From the NCBI GenBank assembly GCA_030248215.1, contig JASANG010003059.1, positions 111,134-175,133 of the forward strand: 64,000 nucleotides of DNA, read 5' to 3'. The position numbers were made by a program, and so were the translations under genes. The stretch is from Enoplolaimus lenunculus. Lineage: Eukaryota > Nematoda > Enoplea > Enoplida > Thoracostomopsidae. This document shows, piece after piece, positions 37,901 to 64,000 of the stretch. The notes under the pieces were generated by a model, which saw only the letters and a list, made by a program, of their open reading frames with translations, was not told the origin of the DNA and made no database searches. Each line of letters starts with the position of its first letter. Within the stretch, counting starts at the first letter, position 1.

Positions 37901-38937
37901 GCACAAAGATATGGTTTTGCAATTATTTACGTAAAGAATTGAGTTTTACAAGTTTTACAACTATTGGTAGGTTTTCCTGCTATGTGGTTTTCTGTGGACG
38001 CATACATAGACGTAAGCTTTTAAACTAGAGCCCAAACAGTCTTTTATTCATCCGTCGTTGGCTCATCTCAAAATGCTGGTTAAAACACTTAGCAGTCTAT
38101 GAAACCTCGAAAATAGCAATTTTTTAATAAGCGTATATCGGGGTTCAAATTCCGGCGGTTATAGACACAGGAACCGGAATTTTAACGGTGTTACGTATTC
38201 TAAATTGTGAAGAATAAACTTAAAATAAAAAATATAAGCCTCAAAAATTTTGCTGATACTCAAGTTCTTTTCACATTGATTAAGAACTTGGAAAACGGGC
38301 CCGTTAAAACGCAAAACAGTCAGCGAATGAACAACATATTTGTGTTAAAGTACAGTCAGTTAGTATTAATTCGATAATTAATTTGCAACTCCTGTTCCGG
38401 TTCCTGTTTTGGTAAAAAATGAGTTCCTGTTCCTGTTTGCTTCCGGTGAAATACAGTTCCACATACGTATTCCCTACTGAAGTGGGTTATGTTAACTCGC
38501 TTAATAAAATCGCTGTTCAGAAGGAAAAATTACAGGAGTAAAATAGCTGAATGATAGCACCTACGGAAATGCTCGTTTTTACAGCAGGTTAAAATCGGCA
38601 ACCATTTTTGCTGTTCAGATAACATAGAGCACTAAATTCCCCACACTTTAAAACACATCAGAGACAGTTTATTAACAAAATTGACCTAATCGCAAATATA
38701 CTCATTTCGAAATAACAATTTTTCAAAGACAAAGTTTTCCATATATATGCAAATGATTATAAATTATTTGACACAAAACCGTGAAACTTTCGGTTCTTGC
38801 ATCTTTGAATGCAGGAACAGGAACATGAATTGAATTTTTGCAGGAATTCCGGCTGGAACAGGAATTAAGATTGAACCTTGATAAGTCGATATATGTAAAA
38901 TCGATGCGAGCAAATGTACCTCAACTTCAGAAGACAT
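18942..38937 (-). CDS. Giant C2H2 zinc-finger protein, 22 coding exons
   Basis: Exons in order of translation: 38937-38920, 37775-37579, 35989-35910, 34490-32491, 31547-31376, 29838-29687, 29188-29048, 28264-28110, 27725-27506, 27233-27157, 26834-26443, 26187-26068, 25011-24041, 23784-23566, 22938-22784, 22376-22202, 21601-21361, 20995-20745, 20440-20244, 19982-19841, 19524-19339, 19157-18942. All introns are GT-AG and all 21 junctions keep frame; the total is 6477 nt, about 2158 residues. About 23 canonical and two degenerate C2H2 fingers are spread singly or in pairs, not in one tight array. Between them lie Ser/Thr/Asp-rich linkers and Arg-Gly patches (RGRGRG). The end has a short coiled-coil-like stretch (EEQAHVQLLELQKEAEMIEK). 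Likely nuclear. Size and finger number recall nematode LIN-13, but I found no LxCxE motif. The family assignment is a hypothesis. Confidence 0.85.
20244..20995 (-). CDS. Zinc-finger gene exons 18-19 (four fingers)
   Basis: Exon 18 (20995-20745) carries CALCKKRHKFRRWHSLHLWRH and CRICDSSFTNEDAATTH as fingers, then an acidic linker. Exon 19 (20440-20244) carries two more, starting CYVCNHRLGS and CSLCECRFTT. All have Cx2C and Hx3-4H spacing. Confidence 0.85.
21361..22938 (-). CDS. Zinc-finger gene exons 15-17 (six fingers)
   Basis: Exon 15 (22938-22784) has one finger (CTICEKRFESRLELNEH). Exon 16 (22376-22202) has two. One finger is split by the exon 16/17 junction, with CE before and DCNLSFFGLSMLKHH after. 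Exon 17 (21601-21361) has two more. The split finger is strong evidence that the junction is right. Confidence 0.88.
21893..22190. mobile_element. MITE family 6 beside a splice donor
   Basis: Inverted ends: left GCGCCATTCATAATAATTTT, right read in reverse GCGCCGTTCACAATAATTTT, followed by a shared GGTGCCACAAAATATGC and GGGCTATCACG region. It lies in the intron between zinc-finger exons 16 and 17, with its edge about 10 bp from the exon 16 donor at 22201. A diverged relative lies at 25400-25995. Confidence 0.75.
23566..23784 (-). CDS. Zinc-finger gene exon 14
   Basis: 73 codons begin with a Lys-rich patch (GHGKKKKFPEF), pass through a Trp-containing linker, and then carry one finger starting CLTCDARMADF. 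The Lys patch could be part of a nuclear localisation signal. Confidence 0.85.
24041..25011 (-). CDS. Zinc-finger gene exon 13 (linker exon)
   Basis: 324 codons. It opens with a basic stretch (FKRYRLLQQFRRPR) and a degenerate finger whose last ligand appears to be Cys rather than His (CSLCYRRC...HYPAC). The remaining 250 residues are low-complexity, rich in Ser, Thr, Ala, Asp and Gly, with no further fingers. It ends EAQQQDM before donor GTAAGC. Confidence 0.88.
25400..25995. mobile_element. Diverged MITE family 6 member
   Basis: Inverted ends (GCAACGTTCACAATAATTTT on the left; the reverse of AACGTGAACGGCGCATTATT on the right) enclose several copies of GTGATAACCCTGGTCTA-like motifs in both orientations. 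It fills most of the intron between exons 12 and 13 of the zinc-finger gene. Confidence 0.65.
26068..26834 (-). CDS. Zinc-finger gene exons 11-12 (three fingers)
   Basis: Exon 11 (26834-26443) has two fingers (CDICSLEFKNTNAYSAH and CSVCGRRFTASQLNAYKEH) and then a Ser/Asp/Glu-rich linker with Ala-Gly stretches. Exon 12 (26187-26068) carries one finger starting CPMCEKVFSCIYRFDSH after a short acidic lead (DTEEDIDD). Confidence 0.87.
27157..29188 (-). CDS. Zinc-finger gene exons 7-10
   Basis: Exons 29188-29048, 28264-28110, 27725-27506 and 27233-27157. One finger is split between exons 7 and 8 (CTDCGAEFRKRQ before, ELINHMKVH after). Another candidate is split between exons 9 and 10 but is degenerate: it reads MWGCCDE then VFDERSAFISHRRMVH, with Trp where the first Cys should be. 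Exons 7, 8 and 9 each also hold one complete finger. Confidence 0.85.
28414..28811. mobile_element. hAT-like MITE, CAGGGTCCCCGCG ends
   Basis: A 398-bp element in the exon 7/8 intron with perfect 13-bp inverted tips, CAGGGTCCCCGCG and CGCGGGGACCCTG. The right part holds a TCCCTGTTTTCCCTGAC short tandem repeat. Flanks TAATAAAA and TAAAATCA are only a poor match, so the target duplication is unclear. Confidence 0.8.
29234..29313. repeat. Two tandem 40-bp copies of a MITE end
   Basis: The 40-bp unit starting TAATCAAGAGTGCACGATAG is repeated exactly twice. The following CACGGTACAAAATGCACCGC links it to the family 4 element at 8242-8531. Confidence 0.8.
29687..31547 (-). CDS. Zinc-finger gene exons 5-6
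   Basis: Exon 5 (31547-31376) encodes a polar linker that ends in an Arg-Gly tract (STRGSGRGRGRG). Exon 6 (29838-29687) continues RGAPAPR and then holds a finger starting CDKCGIVFRHPIALRKH. The tract may bind nucleic acid or act as an AT-hook-like patch. The 3' part of exon 5 is duplicated downstream (see 30786-31445). Confidence 0.87.
29917..30253. mobile_element. CAGGGTTCAACC-type MITE, nearly full copy
   Basis: It runs from GCCGGAATTCCTGCAAAAAT to TTGAGTTCCTGTTGTAACCC. Other pieces of the same family lie at about 29455-29565, 31640-32030, 32250-32380, 38370-38470, 38640-38880, 40920-41015, 42780-42905, 45270-45620, 49870-50000 and 50168-50330. All share CAGGAACAGGAATTGAATTT and an AAAACCGTAAAAATTCC region. 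Confidence 0.7.
30328..30706. mobile_element. hAT-like MITE, CAGGGTGCAACCGG family, copy 1
   Basis: 379 bp with inverted tips CAGGGTGCAACCGGAATTCC and GGAATTACAA-type inner steps down to GGTTGCACCCTG. A perfect 8-bp duplication CTTCCAAG lies on both sides. The ends are thick with GGTTCCGGTTCCGG motifs. It lies in the exon 5/6 intron of the zinc-finger gene. Confidence 0.93.
30786..31445. repeat. 330-bp tandem duplication taking part of exon 5
   Basis: 30786-31115 and 31116-31445 are near-identical at an offset of 330 bp. The unit holds the last 70 bp of zinc-finger exon 5, its splice donor and about 260 bp of intron. The downstream copy in gene direction (30786-31115) therefore has an intact donor and open coding frame but no acceptor before it. 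Confidence 0.93.
32491..34490 (-). CDS. Zinc-finger gene exon 4 (2-kb exon)
   Basis: 2000 nt, the largest exon. It opens HDDLPEPLVKPKLVLHRMTP, followed by an aromatic-rich segment (GALWPEPEEIIYWRRKFF). Three fingers follow, starting CPMCFLIFTDKAAWAEH, CRYCPSKFLLEKSLINH and CSECGKPFRTPFGLRQH. After them comes an acidic, low-complexity region (EEKENLLDEDDEDY) and Arg-Gly tracts (RGTARRGRGRGFASRG). PLVKP is loosely like the PxVxL-type motifs that bind HP1 proteins; this is a weak inference. The donor is GTAAGA. Confidence 0.92.
35100..35457. mobile_element. GATGTGCCGATA-type MITE
   Basis: CCGATTTTTGCCGATACTTT-like sequence on the left and GGTATATCGGCACATCCCT at the right edge match, in reverse, the AGGGATGTGCCGATACC piece at 32039-32200. 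Further fragments lie at about 42700-42790 and 43080-43190. From 34500 to 35099 I see no gene. Confidence 0.6.
35910..38937 (-). CDS. Zinc-finger gene exons 1-3 (N-terminus)
   Basis: Exon 1 (38937-38920) gives MSSEVE and a GTACAT donor. Exon 2 (37775-37579) gives the first finger (CGTCSSLFDNLDSLLIH) and an acidic linker. Exon 3 (35989-35910) gives TRKRRHSSDYDDNYNYDDEE, a basic then acidic patch. The phases 0, 2 and 1 match the following exons. Exon 1 is the least certain because it is only 18 nt. Confidence 0.72.
36484..37348. mobile_element. CCGGATATCC-type inverted-end element
   Basis: It begins ATGGTTCAACCGGATATTTG and ends GATATCCGGTCGCACCATGG, mirrored ends about 860 bp apart in zinc-finger intron 2. 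A second repeat, 36061-36476, with CAGGGTGCAACTGG and CGCTTTGCACCCTG ends, lies just upstream. Related fragments are at 35800-35860 and 46200-46270. Confidence 0.55.
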
Positions 38938-40000
38938 GTTCAACAAACTCGATATTTTTCTCCAAAACCAAACGTTACGTGCGTCACTAAAGCAGCTCGC
39001 AATTGCACTACATTACCATACTGATAGATTAACAATATGCTTTGCGAAACAATCACGTGCTTATGAGACTTGATTCACTTAGAGTATGCACGCTAAAAAC
39101 GTAAAAACGGTTTGGCACTCATATACATAAGTTGCCTATGCCCAAGCTTGAATTTGGTGATGGCGACAAGTCTTGCACTGAAAGATAGGTAAATTAAAAC
39201 TTGATTCCTTACAGTATTACAAGCTAATTTTAATGAGGTTGATATTCATTTAGATTAGCAGGTCGGTAGTTTTTTCTATTGTGTTTTATTTCCAACACCC
39301 CCTTAGTAGCACAAACAAATAAGCCCTGTGGGAGACGGACAATCGATTCCAACCCCAGCCGAATTTATTTTACGACATAAATTATGCACAAAAATTTAAA
39401 AACGATCACTAGCTATGTCACTCGTTTAATGTTGAGGTTTCGTTTAGACTACAAACAAACAAACGTTCAGAAATCGAAAAATTAAATATTCTTACGTTTC
39501 AATTCAAAGTTAAACCAAAATGTTACGCACACTACTCAAATTTTTAAGCATTTGTTTACAAATGTTCAACTGTCAACATTACGATGCTTTGTATTTTTTA
39601 TTCAACTTGTCTACTTTTAAAGTACATATTATTTGCTACGTTTGCAAACCAAAAAAGAATGTACTTGCTTTAGTAGGAGTTTTAAATTAAAGCTTAAAGT
39701 TTGCTTCTTTTGCAACATAATTGATTTGTGGGAATCAGAATATGTTGCCATGATTTAAATTTAGAGCTGTCGTTTTCTTATTATTATTTTATTATTTGTA
39801 CTTTTTATCCCCGTCAAGATTTTGCAGTAAAAATTGTCCTGTTATTAAAATTAAAGCTACAATAGTACTGCCATAACCATTACACACCGTTAGATCAACA
39901 ACACCTGAATCAACTTTTTTCGTAGAATTAAGCCGCCTGTAACTGTGCTAAATAAATACTATTAATTAAGATAAGCTCGTCGTTTGGTCAAGATAGCAAT
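38938..40000. promoter_or_regulatory. Shared upstream region of two divergent genes
   Basis: This 1.06-kb gap separates the zinc-finger start codon (minus strand) from the candidate first ATPase codon (plus strand). It is AT-rich, without open frames or repeat families I recognise. Promoters of both genes most likely lie here; I cannot place TATA or initiator elements with confidence. Confidence 0.4.
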
Positions 40001-58660
<18,660 letters not shown>

Positions 58661-59223
58661 TAATCGAAGTGATCCCACTACTATACTTATAGAATTTTCA
58701 GAAACACAATCCACACAACTCAAACATCATTCAATTCATTATATACAACAACATATCCAATCCATATAAAATAAAAACCCATACTATAAATTTATTCCGA
58801 AAGATAATACAAAAAGCCAAACACAACCATACTTCTTTCAGCCTATTTCACAATAAAAATATCACACGTAACCAGAACATCCAGAAAACCTCTTCTCTTA
58901 TTCAGATATTCCCCCACCACACATCCCACATCACAGATATACACCATAATTCAATAATATCACAAAAAACATAAAAAATCATTCAAAACAAATAAAAAAA
59001 CACTCTCTACATATATAAAATTTAGGTTTTTTTTGTAGTTTTTACCACAATTCTCAACCACACCTTTAGTTTGTATTTTTTTTTTTTTTTTTTTTTTTCA
59101 TTTTTTTGGGCATTATTGATACATATATCACTCAAACAACCATTTCTTCATACAAAAACATAACTATAATTCATCTTCCACACATACCAAAAAACATCAC
59201 CCTTTAAATAATAAATAACTATA
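58661..59223. other. Nearly G-free anomalous stretch at the palindrome turn
   Basis: After TGVE the sequence changes to A, C and T with very little G on this strand, plus a long T run near 59079-59098. No feature matches. It sits exactly between the two palindrome arms. Low-quality basecalls at the turn of a fold-back read would give this picture; a real spacer is less likely. Confidence 0.7.
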
Positions 59224-62200
59224 AATATCACGCGCAAATTAAGAGAAAGTTGCCGTATAAGAATTTTGTTTGAATCTGCTAAAAGTTCATAAACTGACAA
59301 CATATCATTTATATGCAACAATTCCAATAATGTTTATTACCAATGTCAGCTTTTTTCAGTGCTGGAGAGTCATTGACACAATCTCCTGTAACGGAGACAA
59401 TAGCTCCAAGTCGCTTGAAACCTTAGACAATGATGAGCTTTTGTTGTGGCGATGTGCGGGCGAAAACAATTTCAGTGTGATTCAATAAAATGTCATGATT
59501 TGCTCTTCAGTCAAGTCACGTAGCTCCGAACCATGCACCACGGCTGCTTTAGCTTCACTACAAAATAAAACATGGATGTAAGTGAATGTTGCAAAATTTT
59601 AACTTCAAATGATTTTATAACCAGCGAGGTCGTGTTTATATGGTGGTTGGCATCCTTTTAGCATTTGAAGTATGCGCGTGTAATTTTAAGGTATATTATT
59701 GCACGGGATAACAATACTCACTGAGTCTGCGTTATCCTACTTTCATGCACATTCAAGCCGATTTGATATATGGGTAAAATAGGTATGTCGTATCTTTACT
59801 ACACTGTAAGAAAACAATGAATCACAGATTTCACAAGTCTATAAAGCTAAGGTCCGCAGGCCCCTCTGGCTATTAATCGTACCGAGATTTTTTCAGGGTT
59901 CATGGTAGTACAACATGTAGTTTGCGGTAAAAAAAAAAGGTGGTATGTATCACAGAATCTGTACAAATGGTAATGAGATTTTTATTATGGCGAGATTTTC
60001 TGCCGAATGTATTTTGCACAAAATTTTACTTGTTTAGTCTACAAACATACCGCGGATCAACTTCAGACACCGGTTTTTCAAACGCATTGCTATATCTTCA
60101 ACTGTCTCATTATTGTGAGAAATGATACCGACACCTATTGCAATTGCTTTCGCTGTGATTGGATGATCACCAGTAACCATAATCACCTTAAATTTATGAG
60201 CATTCTTGCACTTGGGAAGATTATTAGAAGAATTCACTGTATTACACAGGTACTTAAAATGTTTATGCTGAAATAATTGCACTCGCTTTTATTGGACGAT
60301 GTCCAGATATTTTTAAATTCAACAGTAATTTAGCGAACGATATCCACGTACCTTTATACCAGCTGAGCGACATTTTGCAACTGCATCAGGCACTGCAGCG
60401 CGAGGGGGGTCAATCATCGACATCAAACCAACAAACCGGAGCCCTTCGAGTGGAAAGTTCGGATCGTCTGAATCGAACGAATAGCCTGGACCGTAAGTTT
60501 CTGGCGGCAGGCGATAGTCACAAAAGCCTAAGACGCAACAATAATTTAGCGATATAAAGTCTTGAGAACACAGTACCGAGAAAATGTTTATTAGTTAAAG
60601 TTACTAGGCAGAAGTACACCGTTTAGAGTAATTTCCTACATTGGCGGATGGTGGACTACCAGTATGCACCCGTCGATGCGTCCGACATTGACATGGGGTA
60701 AATAGAATGGACATTAGTCGAATTTTGTATAAATAAGCAGCACGACAAACATTTTAAATTTTGTCCCACAGAACATGACCCGACTCGTCAACGTTTCGAA
60801 CTTTAATTTAGCTCGCACAACCGGCAAAACATTTGACATTTTCACATGCACGACACATGTTTCTTGCACCATAACCTTACCTAACACACGTTCACCACGA
60901 CCACCCAGATCAAGATAGGCTTGATTGAAATTGTCTTTTTCTTCTTGATTAAGCTGCAATTCTTTACCATCAATCAAAATCGTTGAACAACGATCAAGAA
61001 TACGTTCTGGCGCGCCTTTCATGACTAAAATGTATGCCGGATCTTTCGGATCTTCAGTTTCGTGAATTGAAACCTGTATATAGCAAAATTGCAATACGCA
61101 AATATATATTAAAATTAGAAAGGAACAATTAATGCCACAAAACTGTGGTTGTGATTTCAAAACCTTAGTATCAATTACCTGGTTTTAGTATGCCTACGAT
61201 GCTATAATTTTTCGTTAGTTTCATTCACAGAGCATCGGTTTGAAACATACTTGATATTTATTTGTCGAATTGAACGGAATTTCACAAATTTTTTTATTAC
61301 GCGCGCGCCACTCGTCAACATTGCCGACACAAAGCTCGACACATTTCAGCAAAGCAGATTCTGAAGCATCGCCAGTGCATTCGCGTTTCAGAACGGGAAC
61401 TCCAGCCTAAAAACACAAAAAACTTAAAAGTACAAACTTGAAAAGTACAAGCTCAAGCAGTTTATACGAAACTGCTCTGTATATGAAAAGTTCTCTGCAC
61501 TAAGGGTCACAGAATAGCACCACCTGCAGTATTCAATAAAGACTTGCCTTTACTAACGATAATCCATACGTACCTGGTCTCCTTTGAACTCTGCGCGATT
61601 GCATAATGCGGCAACTCGAGCCAACGCCATAAAACCAGCATTATTTTTGTCATACGACGCCGCAGTTTGGTCTTCAGACGTATCGGCGTCAAAAATTTGA
61701 TTGTCAAACCACATGTGTGCGACGGTCATTCTATTTTGCGTCAATGTTCCGGTCTTGTCCGAGCAAATTGTCGATGTTGACCCGAGCGTTTCAACAGCTT
61801 CCAAATTTTTCACCAAACAATTCTTGCTTGCCATACGTTTTGCCGTTAGTGTCAGACATACCTAAAATCAAATCTGATACTCAATGTGTTAAAACTATGA
61901 CTTCGAAAGTTTCGAGTTCCGATTTCGGTATAAATTCCCTGGCGCGTTGCGCTATAATTCAGTCGAATGTCGAATCGAGCTAATATACGAAACACGCCAA
62001 AGTATTCGACAACAATAGGTAAACAAATATACCGTCACGGTTGCCAGCAAGCCTTCAGGCACGTTCGCAACAATGATACCGATCAAAAACACGACTGCTT
62101 CGAGCCATTTATAGCCAAGGATGAATGAAATGATGAAGAACGTAACGCCCAAAAACACCGCGACACCGGTGATAATGTGAATGAAATGCGCAATTTCTTT

Positions 62201-62761
62201 TGCAATTGGTGTATCTCCAGTTGATAGCGACGACGTCAAAAATGCGATTCGTCCCATCACTGTATTATCTCCGGTGTTGATAACGATGCCACGCGCCGTG
62301 CCTAAAGTTTGAATATATATATTATATATACGTATATGTATATATATTCTATATACCAGGGTGCAACCGGAATTACAAGTTACCGGAACCGGAATTAGAA
62401 AATTTTACCGGAACCGGAAACGGAAATGGAACCGGAAAGTGAAAAATGCATTTCACCAAAAATTTCATTTTAATCTTATTTTTTGCTGTATTATTTGTGA
62501 AATAACCTTAGTCGAACATAGGTATTTATTTTATTTGTTGTATTTTAGATTTTCGTCGTCGACTGAAGTGAAATCCACCATCAATGGCTTATATTCGGAG
62601 TACAATTGGCTTTCAAAAGAGATTCTTAAAAATTAGCAAAGTTAAGAAAACGGCCAAATTTTAACACCGGAATTTTTAAATCCGGTAAAAATTTACCGGA
62701 ACCGGAAGGTGAAAAAATGCCGGAACCGGAACCGGAATTCCGGTTGCACCCTGCTATATAC

Positions 62762-62792
<31 letters not shown>

Positions 62793-64000
62793 CACAATCC
62801 AGCCTCCACCGAAATGAAATCTCGGGACCGCCCGACTGTTAGATCTACGATGACTCATGGCGAATAACAATTTTATACAACACACGCATACATAATGCAA
62901 ATATATATTATCCATTGACTGGTTTCTGAAATGCTACTTTTAAGTCGCCAAGTTAAGTTTATAAATACTTAAGTTTTTAGGCAAAAACAAAAAAACCACA
63001 AAGGTGAGCAATTGTCATAACAAGAAAGTAATACTTTTGCTTATATTGAGAAGACAAAATGAGTACAATTTCAATTAGACCAAGGTTAGTATGCATGAAC
63101 GGTTAATTTGTAATATATATATATATATAATATAGTCAGGGACTTAAGTGTTTACCTAATTTAAGTACGCTTTTGAAAACGATAAAATGGTTAAGTAATT
63201 ACTTAGCAGTACTAAGTCGTACTCAAGTAGGGTTCACAGGCAAAGCCATTGACAGTACTTAAGTAGGGTTTCAGATACAAAGACATTGAAAGTTACTACT
63301 AGATGTGCCGACTACATGCTTGCAGAAATGGGCGGTCTCGATTACAAATCGAGACCGAGACCGGCCAAGAAAATTGTGGGCCTGGGTCAATTTTTGGCCA
63401 TCACCAAAAAAATTAAAATTTTCAAGAATTCTAATGCTTTTTTCGCCGCTTTTTTGTGTTTTTATAGTTTTTTGTGTTTTTAAAGTTTTTTGCATTTTTC
63501 ATACCTTTTTTGTGTTTTTTCAGAATATCTACTCGTATTTATTGCGTAACTATGAAATTTCATTATATCACAGAAACCGAGATCGAGGCTTGCTGACACC
63601 GTGACACCCATCCCTGCATGCTTGCATGGTACACAGTTGGCTGCTAACCTTCAACAGCATTCGTAGAGAAAAACGCAACATTCCTAGTTTCCAGCGGGTT
63701 GTCACTTGTGCATTCTGGCAGGCGTACTTGTGGCTCAGATTCTCCAGTTAGCGATGAGTTGTCAACCTTTGAAAAATGAACAGTGGCTCATTAACAAACG
63801 CAAATCTATGTCATAGCAACGCATATTGGGCTGGCGGGCTGCTGACATAACGATATTAAAGCTATCATAGACTAGCAGACATCGATTTCAATGAAGTAGC
63901 TATATATTTTTTGTGCTTGAAGATTTTTGGGAATTGGGTTCCAGTAGATTACAGTAGCATCAAGTTCGCAATCACCGGATAAATAATAAGCAGACAGAAG
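59224..64000. repeat. Right arm of the inverted duplication
   Basis: Reverse complement of 53601-58362, running off the window end. All repeats and exons of the left arm recur in mirror order, including the same target-site duplications. Differences are mainly single-base changes and short run-length changes. Confidence 0.95.
59341..63766 (-). pseudogene. ATP1A: Mirror copy of ATPase exons 8-15
   Basis: Exon copies: 63766-63649 (8), 62301-62033 (9), 61861-61574 (10), 61406-61251 (11), 61073-60881 (12), 60527-60352 (13), 60186-60051 (14), 59557-59341 (15). Six of the eight have exactly the same length as the left-arm exons. Copies 14 and 15 are one base shorter, and copy 14 is frameshifted so that it reads [11 protein letters not shown]. 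Copies 1-7 and 16 onward are absent here. It would not make a working subunit; it may not exist in the real genome at all. Confidence 0.8.

Noticed and set aside
59270-63604. A second, separate Na+/K+-ATPase gene on the minus strand
   Set aside because: Introns and MITE insertions with the same target duplications are identical to those at 53.6-58.4 kb. It is a mirror copy, not an independent gene.

Overview
This window comes from an animal nuclear genome. Genes are split by GT-AG introns, with acceptors mostly of the TTTCAG/TTTTAG type. The DNA is AT-rich, coding exons use CpG codons freely, and introns and spacers are packed with short non-autonomous DNA transposons (MITEs). I think an invertebrate is certain. 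A nematode-like animal is possible, because TTAGGC-type repeats are present, splice acceptors sit just upstream of start codons as in trans-splicing, and one giant zinc-finger gene matches nematode LIN-13 in size and finger number. None of this is proof.

Layout: (1) 0.6-7.1 kb, + strand: an ammonium transporter (Amt) gene of two coding exons. Its 4.8 kb intron holds a 2.9 kb array of an 18-bp minisatellite and a long-armed fold-back element. (2) 7.1-10.5 kb: intergenic MITEs. (3) 10.5-12.6 kb, + strand: a second Amt gene, a tandem paralogue with the intron at the same place. (4) 12.6-18.9 kb: MITEs, including a piggyBac-like element carrying two tRNA-like modules, and a small intronless minus-strand gene at 14977-15405. 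(5) 18.9-38.9 kb, minus strand: a 22-exon gene for a C2H2 zinc-finger protein of about 2158 residues. I joined all exons by splice sites and reading phase, and all 21 junctions keep frame. (6) 40.0-58.7 kb, + strand: the Na+/K+-ATPase alpha subunit, 16 exons recovered (about 835 residues). It runs head to head with the zinc-finger gene and is cut off just before transmembrane segment 5. (7) 58.7-59.2 kb: a strange, nearly G-free stretch. (8) 59.2-64.0 kb: a near-perfect reverse complement of 53.6-58.4 kb, including eight ATPase exons. Regions 7 and 8 look like the turn of a fold-back long read or a very young inverted duplication.

Function: Amt proteins move ammonium or ammonia across membranes, and the Na+/K+-ATPase sets the ion gradients that drive much epithelial transport, including ammonia excretion. 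Their closeness here may be chance. The zinc-finger protein is probably nuclear. The most informative structures are the palindrome, the gene-conversion patch between the Amt genes, several MITE families with visible target-site duplications, and a partial exon duplication in the zinc-finger gene. I saw no reverse transcriptase, integrase, capsid or envelope coding sequence.
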